From: Myxococcales bacterium
Lineage (GTDB): Bacteria; Myxococcota_A; Bradymonadia; UBA7976; UBA1532
Assembly (NCBI GenBank): GCA_020633465.1
Contig: JACKDN010000005.1
Location: 340,791-404,790 of the forward strand
Direction: 5' to 3'
Length of the DNA stretch: 64,000 nt
Both the position numbers and the translations under genes were made by a program. The notes beneath the pieces are model-generated. The model was not told where the DNA came from, did no database searches, and saw only the letters and a list, made by a program, of their open reading frames with translations. Within the stretch, counting starts at the first letter, position 1. Each line of letters opens with the position of its first letter. Positions 24,403 to 35,058 of this stretch are shown piece after piece.

Positions 24403-25767
24403 TCAGAACAGGCGATCCAGCGCCTGGCCCACGGTCGCGACCGGCACCAGCTCGACGCCGGTCACGCCCTCGAGCCGGCGGTGATCGTTGCGCGGCAGCA
24501 CCACCCGCTCGAACCCCAGCTGCCGGGCCTCGGCGATGCGCGCCTCGACCGCCGTCACCGCCCGCACCTCGCCGCCGAGGCCCACCTCGCCGAAGAGCAC
24601 CGTCTTCGGATCGACCGCCCGGTCGATGTGGCTCGAGGCCAGCGCGGCCACCACCGCCAGGTCGACCGCGGGCTCGTCCAGCCGCAGGCCGCCGGCCACG
24701 TTCACGAAGACGTCGGCCCCGGCCAGGTCGAGCCCGGCCTTCTTCTCGAGCACCGCCAGCAGCAGCGCCACCCGCGTCGACTCGACGCCGATCGCCGTGC
24801 GGCGCCCGGTGCCGTAGGCCGGCGGCGCCACCAGCGCCTGCACCTCGACCAGCAGCGGTCGCGTGCCCTCGAAGCTGGCGGCCACCACCGAGCCCGACGC
24901 GCCCGCGGCGCGCTCCGCGAGGAACAGCTGCGAGGGGTTCTTCACTTCCACCAGGCCGACGTCGCGCATCTCGAAGGCGCCGATCTCGTCGGTCGACCCG
25001 AAGCGGTTCTTCACCGCGCGCAGCACCCGGAACGCGTTGCCCCGGCGGCCCTCGAAGTAGAGGACCGTGTCGACCATGTGCTCGAGCACCCGGGGCCCGG
25101 CGATGGCGCCGTCCTTGGTGACGTGGCCGACCAGGAAGGTGGCCACCTCGCGCCCCTTGGCCAGCGCCATCAGTCGCGCCGTCACCGCGCGCAGCTGGCT
25201 GACGCTGCCCGGCGCCGACTGCACCTCGCTGGTGTGCAGCGTCTGCACCGAGTCGACCACCAGCACCCGCGGCTTCAGCTCGGCGACGTGCGCCTCGATG
25301 CGCTCGATCGACGTCTCGGCCACCAGCCAGAGGGCCTCGGCCGAGGCGCCCACGCGGTCGAAGCGCATGCGCGTCTGGCGCGGCGACTCCTCGCCGGTGA
25401 CGTACAGCACCGCCGCGCCCTGGGCCGCGATGCGATCGCAGGCCTGCAGCAGCAGCGTCGACTTGCCGATGCCGGGGTCGCCGCCCACCAGCACCAGCGA
25501 GCCGGGCACGACGCCGCCGCCCAGCACCCGATCGAGCTCGCCGATGCCGCTGCTGCCGCGCGCCACCACGGCGCCCTCGACCTCGCGCAGCTTCTGCGGC
25601 TTGCTGGCGCCCAGCGCGCCGAAGGCGGCGCGCCCGGCGCCGGCCTCGGGCGCGCCGACCTCCTCGACCACCGAGCCCCAGGTGTCGCACCCGGTGCACC
25701 GCCCCAGCCACTTCGGGAACTGCGCCCCGCAGGCCTGACACACGAACATCGTCTTCGGCTTGGCCAT
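24403..25767 (-). CDS. radA: DNA repair protein RadA (Sms)
   Basis: A 454-residue RecA-related ATPase that promotes branch migration during recombination. The N-terminal zinc ribbon reads CQACG then GRCTGCDTW. The Walker A is GGDPGIGKST, and the RadA-specific KNRFGSTDE motif is present. The C-terminal Lon-protease-like domain includes DVFVNVAGG and LFGEVGLGGEVRAV. Length equals the family norm of about 455. The ATG at 25767 begins directly before the zinc finger. The frame is open much further upstream but reads as a shadow. The gene is single in its neighbourhood. Confidence 0.96.
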   Translation of the reverse strand: MAKPKTMFVCQACGAQFPKWLGRCTGCDTWGSVVEEVGAPEAGAGRAAFGALGASKPQKLREVEGAVVARGSSGIGELDRVLGGGVVPGSLVLVGGDPGIGKSTLLLQACDRIAAQGAAVLYVTGEESPRQTRMRFDRVGASAEALWLVAETSIERIEAHVAELKPRVLVVDSVQTLHTSEVQSAPGSVSQLRAVTARLMALAKGREVATFLVGHVTKDGAIAGPRVLEHMVDTVLYFEGRRGNAFRVLRAVKNRFGSTDEIGAFEMRDVGLVEVKNPSQLFLAERAAGASGSVVAASFEGTRPLLVEVQALVAPPAYGTGRRTAIGVESTRVALLLAVLEKKAGLDLAGADVFVNVAGGLRLDEPAVDLAVVAALASSHIDRAVDPKTVLFGEVGLGGEVRAVTAVEARIAEARQLGFERVVLPRNDHRRLEGVTGVELVPVATVGQALDRLF

Positions 25768-25814
25768 CGCGTCTCGCTCGCACCGCGGTCGGGCGCCGCG
25801 ACGCCGCGATCCGC

Positions 25815-26492
25815 TCAGAAGGTCCGGCCGACCCCCAGGTGGCCGGCCCACAGGACGCCCGTGCGGCCCGCCGCGCCGTGCACCCGCAGGGTGGCCTCGG
25901 CGCGGACGAACCAGGCGTCGCTGACGAAGGCGTCCAGGCCCCACCCGTGGGCCAGGCCCAGGCCGCCGGCGGCCCCGCTGGCCGCGTTGAAGTAGCCCTC
26001 GTCCCCGAGGGTGGCGCCCTCGCCCACGAGGTCGAGCGCGAAGCCGAGGGCGACGCGCCAATAGGGCCGCCACGTGCCCTCGCCGTAGACCCGCTCGAGG
26101 CTCAGCAGGTCGCCGTAGAGGAAGCGCAGCCTGCGGTCGCCCCCGGGGTTCGACAGCAGGTGCACGCGCCAGCCGAGCCGCACCACGCCCACCCGATGAC
26201 CGTAGCCCACGCCCAACACCAGCGGGCTGAAGGCCGACAGCGGCGCGCGGTCGGTGAACCACCCGGCCACGCCCCCCACGTCGATCCACAGCGACGACTC
26301 GCCGCCGGCCAGCTCGGGATACGTGGGCCCGTCGGGCGCCTCCGTCGCCCGCGCCGCGCCCGCCATCAGGGCCCACGCGACGCCCAGCTTGAGCACGAAG
26401 CGGGCCACCCCGCGCGGCCCGGAAGACCGTCGGCGGGTGTCTCGAATCTGGACGGGGGGGTGGTTCGTACGGACGAAATCTGGACGGCTCAT
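25815..26492 (-). CDS. Putative outer-membrane beta-barrel protein of unknown function
   Basis: 225 residues from the ATG at 26492, or 198 from a GTG at 26408. The shorter form starts directly with a signal peptide (VARFVLKLGVAWALMAGAARA). The longer form overlaps the kinase stop as ATGA and adds 28 polar residues before it. The mature part alternates short amphipathic strands rich in Gly, Tyr and Trp (VGYGHRVGVVRLGWRVHLL, then YWRVALGFALDLV) and ends in VGRTF, a terminal Phe typical of outer-membrane barrels. It may be an eight-strand barrel. Coupling to the kinase gene suggests co-expression. No family is recognised. Confidence 0.6.
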   Translation of the reverse strand: MSRPDFVRTNHPPVQIRDTRRRSSGPRGVARFVLKLGVAWALMAGAARATEAPDGPTYPELAGGESSLWIDVGGVAGWFTDRAPLSAFSPLVLGVGYGHRVGVVRLGWRVHLLSNPGGDRRLRFLYGDLLSLERVYGEGTWRPYWRVALGFALDLVGEGATLGDEGYFNAASGAAGGLGLAHGWGLDAFVSDAWFVRAEATLRVHGAAGRTGVLWAGHLGVGRTF

Positions 26493-28030
26493 CGACCCTC
26501 GAGCAGGTACCAGGCGCCGAGGGCGATGGCCACCCCCAACAGCGCCGCGAAGGCCACCTGCCAGGCCAGGCCGCCGGACGCCTCGGCGGCCGCCTCGGGC
26601 TCGGCCGCCCCGGGCGGCGGGGGCTCGGCCAGCGCGGGCGCGGACGGCGGGACGGGCGCCGGCGTCGCCACCGGCATCGGCAGCGGGCGGAAGGACGGCT
26701 TGGGCGGCGAGGCCGCGGGCGGCGGGGCCGTGCTGCCGGCGGTGGCCGCCGCCAGCATGGCCTCTTTGAAGGCGATCACGGTCGGGTAGCGGTCGTCGGG
26801 CGCCTTGGCCAGCGCGCGCAGCAGCGCCCGCTCCACCGCCTCGGGCAGATCGGGCACGATGCCGCGCGGCGGCGGCGGCGGCGCCTGCACGTGCTTCATC
26901 AGCACCTGCGCGGCGTTCGGGTGCCGGAAGGGCACCTGCCCGGTGAGCATCTCGTAGAGCAGCACGCCCAGCGCGTAGATGTCGCTGCGCAGATCGTCCC
27001 GCGACGTGCCCGACGCCTGCTCGGGCGAGAGGTACTCGGCGGTGCCCACCACCATGCCGGTCAGCGTCAGCTTCTCGCTGCCGATGGCGCGGGCGATGCC
27101 GAAGTCGGTGATCATCACCCGCCCGTCCGGCCGCACGATCACGTTCGACGGCTTCAGGTCGCGGTGCATGACGCCCAGCTCGTGCGCCGCCGCGATGCCG
27201 TCGCACATCTGCGCGAAGAGATCGACCGCCACCGCCAGCGGCAGCCGGCCCTCTTTGCGCAGCAGCCGATCCAGCGTGCGCCCCTCGACGAAGGGCATGA
27301 CGATGAACGCCCGCCGCTCGGACTGCAGGAAGCCCAGCAGCGGCACGAGGTTGGCGTGCTCCAGCTTGGCGATCACCTTGGCCTCGTTGACGAAGCGCGC
27401 CTTCTGGCGAGGCTGGTCGATCAGCTTGGGCAGCAGCATCTTCAGCGCCACCTGCTGCCCGGTGACCTCGTGGGTCGCCCGGTAGACCCGCCCCATGCCG
27501 CCGCGGCCGATCTCGGCCTCGATGACGTACCCCTCGACCGTCTCGCCCGCCGACGGCATGCCCGCGTCGCGCAGGGGCAGCGTCGGCTCGTTCGAGGGAT
27601 CCGGGCGCACGCGCGCGGCCTCACCCTGATCCGCCGGCGCCTCGGCCTGCGCCGCCGCGAGGCCCATCATGCGGGCGCCCTCGCCGCCGTCGGGCAGGGG
27701 GCGCGTCGGCGCCGGGCGCTTCTCTTCGGCGGTGTCGGGCGCCTCGCCCATCGCGGGCGTGGCGGCCAGCGCCGCCTCGGCCAGCCCGGCGGGCAGGCCC
27801 TCCTCGGGCACCGTGGCCGTGTCGAGCTGCGGCGCCCGGGGTCCGCGGGGGCCGCTCATCAGCGTGGCGTGGCTGTCGCTGGTGCCCGGTCGGCTGGCCG
27901 CGATGGCGCGCAGGCGCTCGACCGCCGCGGCCTCGGCGGCCAGGCGGCTGGCGGGCAGGCGGACGCCGCACGTGGGGCAGTGCCGGGCGTGTCCGGGCAC
28001 ATCGGCCTTGCATCGGGGGCAGCTGGGCAT
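26489..28030 (-). CDS. Serine/threonine protein kinase with N-terminal zinc ribbon and C-terminal membrane helix
   Basis: 513 residues. It begins with a zinc ribbon (CPRCKADV, then CPTCG), followed by about 140 flexible residues. The kinase domain then runs from about residue 165: GRGGMGRVYRA loop, VALKML lysine, MHRDLKPSNVIV catalytic loop, TDFGIAR and AEYLSPEQ. All catalytic residues are present. A Pro/Ala linker leads to one C-terminal membrane helix (VAFAALLGVAIALGAWYLL). The topology fits a membrane-tethered cytosolic kinase. ATG 28030 is supported by GGAAAG seven bases upstream. The gene is divergent from the DUF3857 protein across an 87-base gap with no clear promoter. Confidence 0.9.
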   Translation of the reverse strand: MPSCPRCKADVPGHARHCPTCGVRLPASRLAAEAAAVERLRAIAASRPGTSDSHATLMSGPRGPRAPQLDTATVPEEGLPAGLAEAALAATPAMGEAPDTAEEKRPAPTRPLPDGGEGARMMGLAAAQAEAPADQGEAARVRPDPSNEPTLPLRDAGMPSAGETVEGYVIEAEIGRGGMGRVYRATHEVTGQQVALKMLLPKLIDQPRQKARFVNEAKVIAKLEHANLVPLLGFLQSERRAFIVMPFVEGRTLDRLLRKEGRLPLAVAVDLFAQMCDGIAAAHELGVMHRDLKPSNVIVRPDGRVMITDFGIARAIGSEKLTLTGMVVGTAEYLSPEQASGTSRDDLRSDIYALGVLLYEMLTGQVPFRHPNAAQVLMKHVQAPPPPPRGIVPDLPEAVERALLRALAKAPDDRYPTVIAFKEAMLAAATAGSTAPPPAASPPKPSFRPLPMPVATPAPVPPSAPALAEPPPPGAAEPEAAAEASGGLAWQVAFAALLGVAIALGAWYLLEGR

Positions 28031-28117
28031 CGAGCATCTTTCCGCGCGCCGGCCGTTTTTTGTACCACCGGGGCGCCCCATCGAGAACCTTCCGGCCGCC
28101 GCGGCCTCCCAGGATGC

Positions 28118-31100
28118 ATGCTCGCCCTCCGCCTCGCCCCCGTCCTCGTCGCGCTCGGCCTCGCCGCGGCCCAGGCCCGCCCGACCGATCACGCGCGCGC
28201 GGAGGCCGATCGGCTGATCGCGCAGGCCGCGGCCCGCGGCGCCGAGGCCGGCGGCGCGGTCGATCTGATGCGGCTGGCCGAGCTCGATCCCTGGGCGCCC
28301 GCGGGCGCGATCCCCCGCGCGCTGCGCGACGCCGCCGACGATCCGAAGCGGGCGCCGCTGGTGCGGGCCGTCGCCTGGTGGCTGCTGCGCGACCTGGCCC
28401 GCGAGCGGCTGGACGTCGCCACCGCCGACGCGGCGCGGGCCGCGCTCGGGCTGCTGGGGGGCTTCGTCTGGCGCGTCGGGGCGGCGCCGCATCCGACCGC
28501 GCCGCTGGCCGAGGGCGAAGGCTGGCGCCCCTTCCCCGACGCCCTCGGCGGCGGCGAGCTGTGGCTCGACGCGGTCGTCCGCCCCGAGCGCGACGCCGTC
28601 GCCACGCTGGCCACGCGGCTCGACAGCCCCAGCGGCGGGCCGGCGGTGCTGCGCCTGGGCTACGACGACGCCGTCACCGTCTGGCTCAACGGCGACGAGG
28701 TGTACGTCGCGCCCGCCGACCACCCGGCGTGGCTGGACCAGGCGGCCATCCCGGTCGTCCTGCGGGCCGGCGCCAACCGCCTTGTCGTCGAGGTGCGTCA
28801 GCGCACGGGTGCCTGGCGCCTGATCGCGCGCGTCACCGACGCCGCCGGCGCGCCCCTGCCGATCACCGGGCACCCCGATCCCTGGGGGCCGCCGCCCGAG
28901 CCCGCCCCGGGTGAGCCCCCCGCCGCCGTCGCGCACCTGTGGCGCGATCTCGCCGCCGCCGCCGACACCGAGCCGCCCGACGCGCAGGGCCTGCGCGATC
29001 TGGCCGACTACGCCCGGGTGACCGGCCTGCCCGATCGCGATCAGTCCACGCCGCGCGTCGCCATCGAGGGCGCCTGGATCACCGATCCCGGCCCCCGCAC
29101 GCTGCTGGCCTGGCTGCGCCTGCTGCCCGAGGACGAGGGCGCGCCGGTGCGCGCGGCCCACCCGCCCACGCGGCCGGTGAACCAGGCCGACGTCTTCGCC
29201 GACCTGCACCTGGCCCTGCGCGCCGGCTGGGCCCACTACTACGCCCGCCGGCATCGCGAGACGCGGCGCACGGTCGAGACGCTGCTCGGGCGGGATCCCG
29301 GGTTCCTGCCCGCCTGGCGTCTGGCCGCGGTGCTGCGGGAAGATCTGAACCTGCCCCACAGCGCCGTGGCCCTGCTCGACCGGGCGGTGGCCGACTGGCC
29401 CGACCGCACCGGGCTGCGCCGCGCCCGCCTGGCCGCGCTGCAGTCGGCGGGGCGCGTGATCGAGGCGCTGGCCACGCTGCGCACCTTCGTGGACGAGGGC
29501 GTGGCCGACGCCGGCGATCGCGTGCACCTGGCCGATCTGCTCGCCACGCGGGGCGACCACGGCGAGGCGCTGGCGCTGCTCGACGGCGTGACGGCGGCCC
29601 GGCCCGAGCTGCGCGCGGCGGCGCTCGAGGCCGCCGAGCTGCTGCGGCTGGCCGGCGAGCCCGAGGCGGCCCTCGAGCGCCTCGAGGTGCTGGCCGCCCA
29701 GACCCCCGGCGACGCCGCCACCGCCGAACGGCGCGTCGAGGTGCTGCGCGCGCTGGGTCGCGACGGCGACGCGGTGGACGTCGTCGACGCGGCGCTGGCC
29801 GTGCAGGCGGGCGATCCGGCCCTGCGCGCGCTGCGCGACTCCCTGGCCGAAACGGCCGAGCCGCCGCCCCTGCTGGGCCCCCCGCTGGCCGAGCTGGTGC
29901 GCACGCCGCTCGCGCCCGGGGCGCCCGCCCAGGTGCTGTACCACCACGCCCGCACCGAGGTGGACGCGCGCGGGCGGGCCGTGCGCCGCGTGCGCCGCGT
30001 GCTGCGCCTGCTGAGCGACGAGGGCGCGCGCCGCTACGGCCAGATGGAGATCGCCTACGTGCCCGGCGAGCAGCAGCTGCGGATCGAGGTCGCGCGGCGG
30101 GTGCGTCCGGGCGCGCCCGATCAGCGCCCGGCGCGCAGCGACCGCGACCTGTCCGATCCCGACTACCGCCTCTACTACGACCTGCGCGCCGAGGTGCTGA
30201 CCTTCGCGCGCCCCCAGCCCGGGGACGTGATCGAGGTCGCCTGGACCCTGGCCGACGCCGACCACCACGCGGCGTTCCCCGACTACTTCGGCGAGCTGGC
30301 GTACCTGCAGGAGGCCATCCCGCGCGCGCGCACGCTGATCGAGGTGGCCGGCCCCGCCGCCGAGGGGCTGCACGTGGGGGTCGTGGCCCCGGGCCTGGAC
30401 GTCCGCCGCAGCCCGGGGCGGGTCGAGGCCGTCGACGTGCCGGCCTCGCCCGTCGAGCCGGACATGCCCGGCCCGTCGTCGGTGCGGGCCTACGTGCACC
30501 TGAGCACGGCCGACGGCTGGGCCGAGATCGACCGCCGCTACCGGGCGCTGCTGGACGGCCGCGATCGGCCCACCGAGGCGCTGGCCGAGCAGGCGCGCGC
30601 CTGGGCCGGTGACGCGACCGAGCCCGCCGAGGTGGTGCGCCGCCTGTACGCGGCGGTCGCCGATCGCACCCGCTACGTGGCCCTCGAGTTCGGCGTGCGC
30701 AGCTACAAACCCGAGCACCCCGCGGTGACGCTGGCCCGCGGCTACGGCGACTGCAAGGACAAGGCGACCCTGCTGGTGGCGCTGCTGCGCGCGGTCGGCG
30801 TCGAGGCGCACCTGACGCTGGTGCGCACCCGCAACGCGGGCGACATCGCGCCGCTGCCGGCCAGCTTCGCGCTGTTCGACCACGCCATCGTCTACGTGCC
30901 CGCGCTGGACCGGTTCGTCGATCCCACGGTCGACCGCAACGATCCCGACACGCTGCCGCCCTCGGATCAGGGCGCGCAGGCGCTGGTCGTCGGCGTGGAC
31001 ACCGCCCTGCGCACGCTGCCCGTGCAGCCCGCCGACACCCACCTGCTCGCTTGGGATCTGCAGGTCGCGCCGACCGAGACGGGCGATCTGGTGGGCACGC

Positions 31101-31669
31101 TGCGCCTCACGACGCGGGGCCAGCCCGCGTCGGTCGTGCGTCGGCAGCTCGAGGCGGGCGGCACGCGCCGCGAGCGCGCGGAGCAGATCGTCGCGCGCCG
31201 CTTCCCCGGCGTGTCGCTGGCGGACGTCGAGGTCACCGGCGCCAGCCCGGCCTTCGATCCGGTCGAGGTCACCGCGCGGGTGCGGCTGCCGGCGCCGGGG
31301 GGCGGCGGCGGCCTCGACCTGCCGCTGACCGGCGCGCCCTGGCGGCTGGTGTCGCGCTTCGCCGACGCCGCCGATCGTCGGGCCCCGCTGGCGCTGGCCT
31401 TCACCCGCCACGAGCGGCTGCGGCTCGCCATCACGGACGTGACGCCCGCCGAGGCCCTGCCGCCGCCGGTCGACCTGGACAGCGCCTTCGGCCGCCTGAG
31501 CGCCCGCGCGTCGGCGAGCTCGGCCGGCGTCGAGATCGTGGTCGATCACACGATCACCGCGCTGACCGTGCCGGCCGCCGACTACGGCGCGTTCCGCGCG
31601 TGGCTGGCCCGCGCCGACGCCGCCCTGGACCGCCGGCTGCGCCTGCGCACCGATCGGGGCGTGCGATGA
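28118..31669 (+). CDS. DUF3857 / transglutaminase-like protein with TPR-type helices
   Basis: 1183 residues with an N-terminal signal sequence (LALRLAPVLVALGLAAAQA). The first half has a jelly-roll-like segment (VTVWLNGDEVYVAP) and TPR-like helical pairs. The second half has a DUF3857 beta domain (about 610-800) and a papain-like transglutaminase core with the full triad: Cys in YGDCKDKATLL, His in FDHAIVYV and Asp in FVDPTVDRN. Members occur in Bacteroidetes and Myxococcota and are poorly characterised. The reaction could be peptidase-like or crosslinking. Its stop overlaps the next gene (ATGA), a paralogue. Confidence 0.85.
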   Translation: MLALRLAPVLVALGLAAAQARPTDHARAEADRLIAQAAARGAEAGGAVDLMRLAELDPWAPAGAIPRALRDAADDPKRAPLVRAVAWWLLRDLARERLDVATADAARAALGLLGGFVWRVGAAPHPTAPLAEGEGWRPFPDALGGGELWLDAVVRPERDAVATLATRLDSPSGGPAVLRLGYDDAVTVWLNGDEVYVAPADHPAWLDQAAIPVVLRAGANRLVVEVRQRTGAWRLIARVTDAAGAPLPITGHPDPWGPPPEPAPGEPPAAVAHLWRDLAAAADTEPPDAQGLRDLADYARVTGLPDRDQSTPRVAIEGAWITDPGPRTLLAWLRLLPEDEGAPVRAAHPPTRPVNQADVFADLHLALRAGWAHYYARRHRETRRTVETLLGRDPGFLPAWRLAAVLREDLNLPHSAVALLDRAVADWPDRTGLRRARLAALQSAGRVIEALATLRTFVDEGVADAGDRVHLADLLATRGDHGEALALLDGVTAARPELRAAALEAAELLRLAGEPEAALERLEVLAAQTPGDAATAERRVEVLRALGRDGDAVDVVDAALAVQAGDPALRALRDSLAETAEPPPLLGPPLAELVRTPLAPGAPAQVLYHHARTEVDARGRAVRRVRRVLRLLSDEGARRYGQMEIAYVPGEQQLRIEVARRVRPGAPDQRPARSDRDLSDPDYRLYYDLRAEVLTFARPQPGDVIEVAWTLADADHHAAFPDYFGELAYLQEAIPRARTLIEVAGPAAEGLHVGVVAPGLDVRRSPGRVEAVDVPASPVEPDMPGPSSVRAYVHLSTADGWAEIDRRYRALLDGRDRPTEALAEQARAWAGDATEPAEVVRRLYAAVADRTRYVALEFGVRSYKPEHPAVTLARGYGDCKDKATLLVALLRAVGVEAHLTLVRTRNAGDIAPLPASFALFDHAIVYVPALDRFVDPTVDRNDPDTLPPSDQGAQALVVGVDTALRTLPVQPADTHLLAWDLQVAPTETGDLVGTLRLTTRGQPASVVRRQLEAGGTRRERAEQIVARRFPGVSLADVEVTGASPAFDPVEVTARVRLPAPGGGGGLDLPLTGAPWRLVSRFADAADRRAPLALAFTRHERLRLAITDVTPAEALPPPVDLDSAFGRLSARASASSAGVEIVVDHTITALTVPAADYGAFRAWLARADAALDRRLRLRTDRGVR

Positions 31670-34600
31670 GGCGCGCCGCCCTCGCCCTGCTCGCGATGCT
31701 GGCCTCGGCCTGCGGTCGGCCACCGCCGGCGACGCTGGCCGAGCAGCGCGCCGCCGTCGAAGCGCGCCCGGACGCGGATCCGGCCCGCCGCGGGTGGTGG
31801 CGCTACCTCGCCGGCGACGTCGAGGGCGCCCGCGCCGACTTCGCGCGCGCCCCCGACGCACCCTTGGCGGCCCTCGGTCGGGCGCGCCTGGCCGCGCGGA
31901 CGCGCTGGACGCCTCGGCGGCGCTGGCGGCCGCCGCCGTCGCGGCCCGCGGCGACGGCGTGGTGGGCCGCCTGGGCCGGTTTCTGGGCCGAGGCCGCCGC
32001 CTCCGAGGTGCCCGACGGCGAGGCCGCCTTGCGCCGCGCGCTGGGCGCCGCCGCCGCCGACCGCGTCCCGCTCGAGGGCGCCACCCACACCCTGCGCATC
32101 TCGTTTCTGCCCTTCCTCGATCTGCGGCGCCTGATCGCGCACCCCCCGACGGCGAAGGGCGACAGCGTGCGCGCGCTGGGCCGCCGCTGGGCCCTCGAGG
32201 CGCGGACGCCGCGCGCCGATCCCGACGGCCTGATCCTCACCCGGTGGCCGCTCGAGCCGGGCGCGGCGCACCTGGAGCTGCAGGTGGACGGGCCGGCCCG
32301 GGCGTGGCGCGACGGTCGGCTGGTGATGGCCACGGCCGACGATCGCCACGGGCCCCGTACGCAGCGCTTCACCGCCGAGGGGACGGGCCCGCTGATCGTC
32401 GTCTGGGCCGCGCGCCGCGGACCGAAGGCCTGGCGCTGGCGACGGCCGGCGGCGCCCGCCCCCGTGGACCCGGGGCCCGCGGTGCCGGATCGCCGGCCCA
32501 CCCCGGACGCGGTGGACCGCTACCTGGCGCTCGAGGCCGCGCTGGGGACGGCGACGCCGAGGCGACCGTCGCGCTCTTGGACGGCGCCCCCAGCACGGCG
32601 CCCTTCGAGGCGCTGGCGGCCGAGGCGGCGCTGGACGCGCCTGACGCCTCGACGCGGCAGGCCCGGACGCGGCCCGCGCGCACTGGACCGCGGCGGCGCC
32701 GGTGATGCCGGCCCGCGCGGCCCTGGCGCTGGGGCGGCTGGCGCTGCGCGCGGGCGATCTGGACGAGGCCGACGCGCAGCTGACCGAGGCGGTGCGCCGG
32801 GCGCCGGACGCCTTCGCGGCCCACCGGCGCGCGCCTGCGCGCGCTGGCGGCGCGCGGCACGAGCGCCGCGGCCAGCGCCGCGCTGCGCGCCGCCGAGCGC
32901 GCCGCGCCGGATCCCTGCGTCCTGCTCGATCTGCGCGTGTCGCTGACGCCCGACGCGCGGCGCGCGCCCGAGCCCCTGGTCGAGGCGATGGTCGGCTGCG
33001 GGCGCCTGCTGGACGCCGCCGATCTGCTGCTGGGGGGCCCGGCGGCCTGAGGCGGCCCTGGCGCGGCTGGACGCGGCCGGCGACGAGGCCACGCGCCCGC
33101 GCGGGCGGCGGCTGCGCGCCCGCGCGCTCGTCGCGCTGGGTCGACTGGACGAGGCCCGCGCGCAGTACGCCGAGCTCGAGGGGCTGGACGACGCCCTCGC
33201 CGCGGCCGATCTCGCGCACGCCCTCGGGGGCGCCGACGCCGCCTGGCGGGACGCGCTGCGCGACATCGTGCGCGCGCACCCGACCGCCAGCCCCAGCTTG
33301 GATCTGGTGGCGGCGTGGCCGGCGTGGTCGCCGCTCTCCGACGTCGCGCTCGACACCGAGGCGGCCATCGCGGCCTTCGAGGCGGTGCCGCCCTTGCCCG
33401 GCCCCGCGGTGCGCGTGGTCGACCACGCGGCGCTGCTGTCCTTCGCCGACGGCACGCGCCTGCGCTGGGTGCACGAGGTGCTGGCCATCCGATCGCGCGA
33501 GGCGGCCGAGACCTACGGTGAGATCGGGCTGCCCGACGACGTGCGCCTGCTGGCGCTCTACACCCGCAAGGCGGACGGCCGGCGCGTCTTCGCCGAAGAG
33601 GTGCCCGAGAAGGACACCATCTCGCTGAAGGATCTCGAGGACGGCGACTACGTGGTCGCGGTGTACCTCGAGGCGGGCGACAACGGGTACCTGTACGACG
33701 CGGGCTACCTGACCCCGCGCATCTACTTCCGCGGCGTCGACCTGCCCATCTTCCGGCAGCGCTTCGAGGTGTTCGCGCCCGACGCCACGCCCCCGGAGCA
33801 TCAACGCCTGGCGGGCGCCCCCGCGCCCGAGCCGATCATCCTCGACGAGCGCGCCGGGCTGCGCTTCGAGGCGCATCAGGTGCCGCTGCTGCCCGCCGAG
33901 CCGGACGCGCCGCCGCCGGGCCTGTGGCTGCCTTCGGTGCGCGTGGGCCAGCGGGTGCGGCTGGACGAGGATCTCGACTACTACCGCGATCGCGTCCTCG
34001 CGCTGCGGCGCCGCAGCCCGGCGTTCGAGGCCTGGGTCGAGGCCCACGCCGGCGAGGGCGCGCCGGCCGCCCGGGCGATCCGGCTGGCGCGGGCGGTGCG
34101 CGAGGCCGTGGACGGCGACGCCGGACTGGTGGGCGGCAGCGTCGGGGTCGCGGTGCAGAGCGGCAGCGGCAACCGCGCCCTGGTGCTGAGCGCGGCGCTC
34201 GAGGTGGCCGGCGTGCCCCACCGGCTGCTGATGACCCGCCCCGCGGTGCACGTGCCCTCGGGCCCGTTCCGTCAGGTGGCCGACTTCCCCTACCCGCTGA
34301 TCGAGGTCATCGGCGGCCCCTGGTTCGACCCCGGCCCCGACCGGGCCGCGCCCGGCTTCCTGCCCTTCCCGATGCTGGGCGGCGACGCGCTGCAGCTGTG
34401 GCCGCCCGACGGCCCGACCGCGCCGCGGACGCTGCCCACCGAGCGCGCGGTGGGCGACGCCCGGCGCGTGCGGCTCGACCTGCGCTGGCACGAGGACGGG
34501 CGCCTCACCGGCGCGTCGACCGACACCCTCGTCGGGCAGGAGGCCATCGTGGTCGGCGCGACGCTGGCCCAGCTCGACGCCGCGCGCCGCCCCCGGCTGG

Positions 34601-35058
34601 TCGAGCGCCTGCTGCTGCCCGCCGTCGGCGCGGCGCAGGTCGAGTCCTTCGCCGATCCGATCGAGGACGATCCCGACGGGCCCCTGACGATGCGATCGCG
34701 CTTCGTCGTGCAGGGCGGCGACCAGCTCGCCCTCGGCCTCGCCCCCGTCTCGCCCGGACGCAGCCACGCCCGCCTGGCCGACCGCGCGCTGCCCCTGGCG
34801 CTGGACCTGCCGACGCACCAGACGGTGCACCTGGTGCTGGAGAGCGACCGCCCCTTCACCGGCGCGCCGTCCGACGTCACGCTCACCTGGGGCCCGCACC
34901 GCTTCACGCGGCGGGTCGAGGTCGACGACGACCGCGTCGAGATCCACAGCGAGCTGGTCGTGGCCGGCGGGCTGATCGCGCCCGAGGACTACCCCGCCTT
35001 CGCGAAGTGGGCGCGCCAGGTGGACGCCGCGGAGCGGTTCACCCTCGTCGCCCGCTGA
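31666..35058 (+). pseudogene. Second DUF3857/transglutaminase-like gene, frameshifted; triad degenerate
   Basis: The gene starts ATG 31666 (overlapping the upstream stop) with a lipoprotein signal (RRAALALLAMLASAC). Coding potential jumps frame about six times, near 31903, 31962, 32545, 32660, 32830 and 33033, then runs open to 35058. Several breaks sit at G runs; for example G6 at 33031-33036 reads through if it is G5, and G4 at 32544 if it is G5. Between breaks the codon bias is intact. The intact 3' part has TPR-like helices, a DUF3857-like domain (RWVHEVLAIRSREAAETYGE) and a transglutaminase-like fold. Its catalytic Cys position reads SGSGNRA and the His is lost, so it was probably non-enzymatic before any breakage. 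Confidence 0.65.

Noticed and set aside
22177..25995. A 1272-codon plus-strand frame across slt and radA
   Set aside because: It runs through two unrelated well-defined minus-strand genes and their gap, and its sequence has no protein-like features.
28050..28066. T-run (CCGGCCGTTTTTTG) as an intrinsic terminator
   Set aside because: It lies between two divergent genes, where no transcript is expected to end, and no good stem precedes it.
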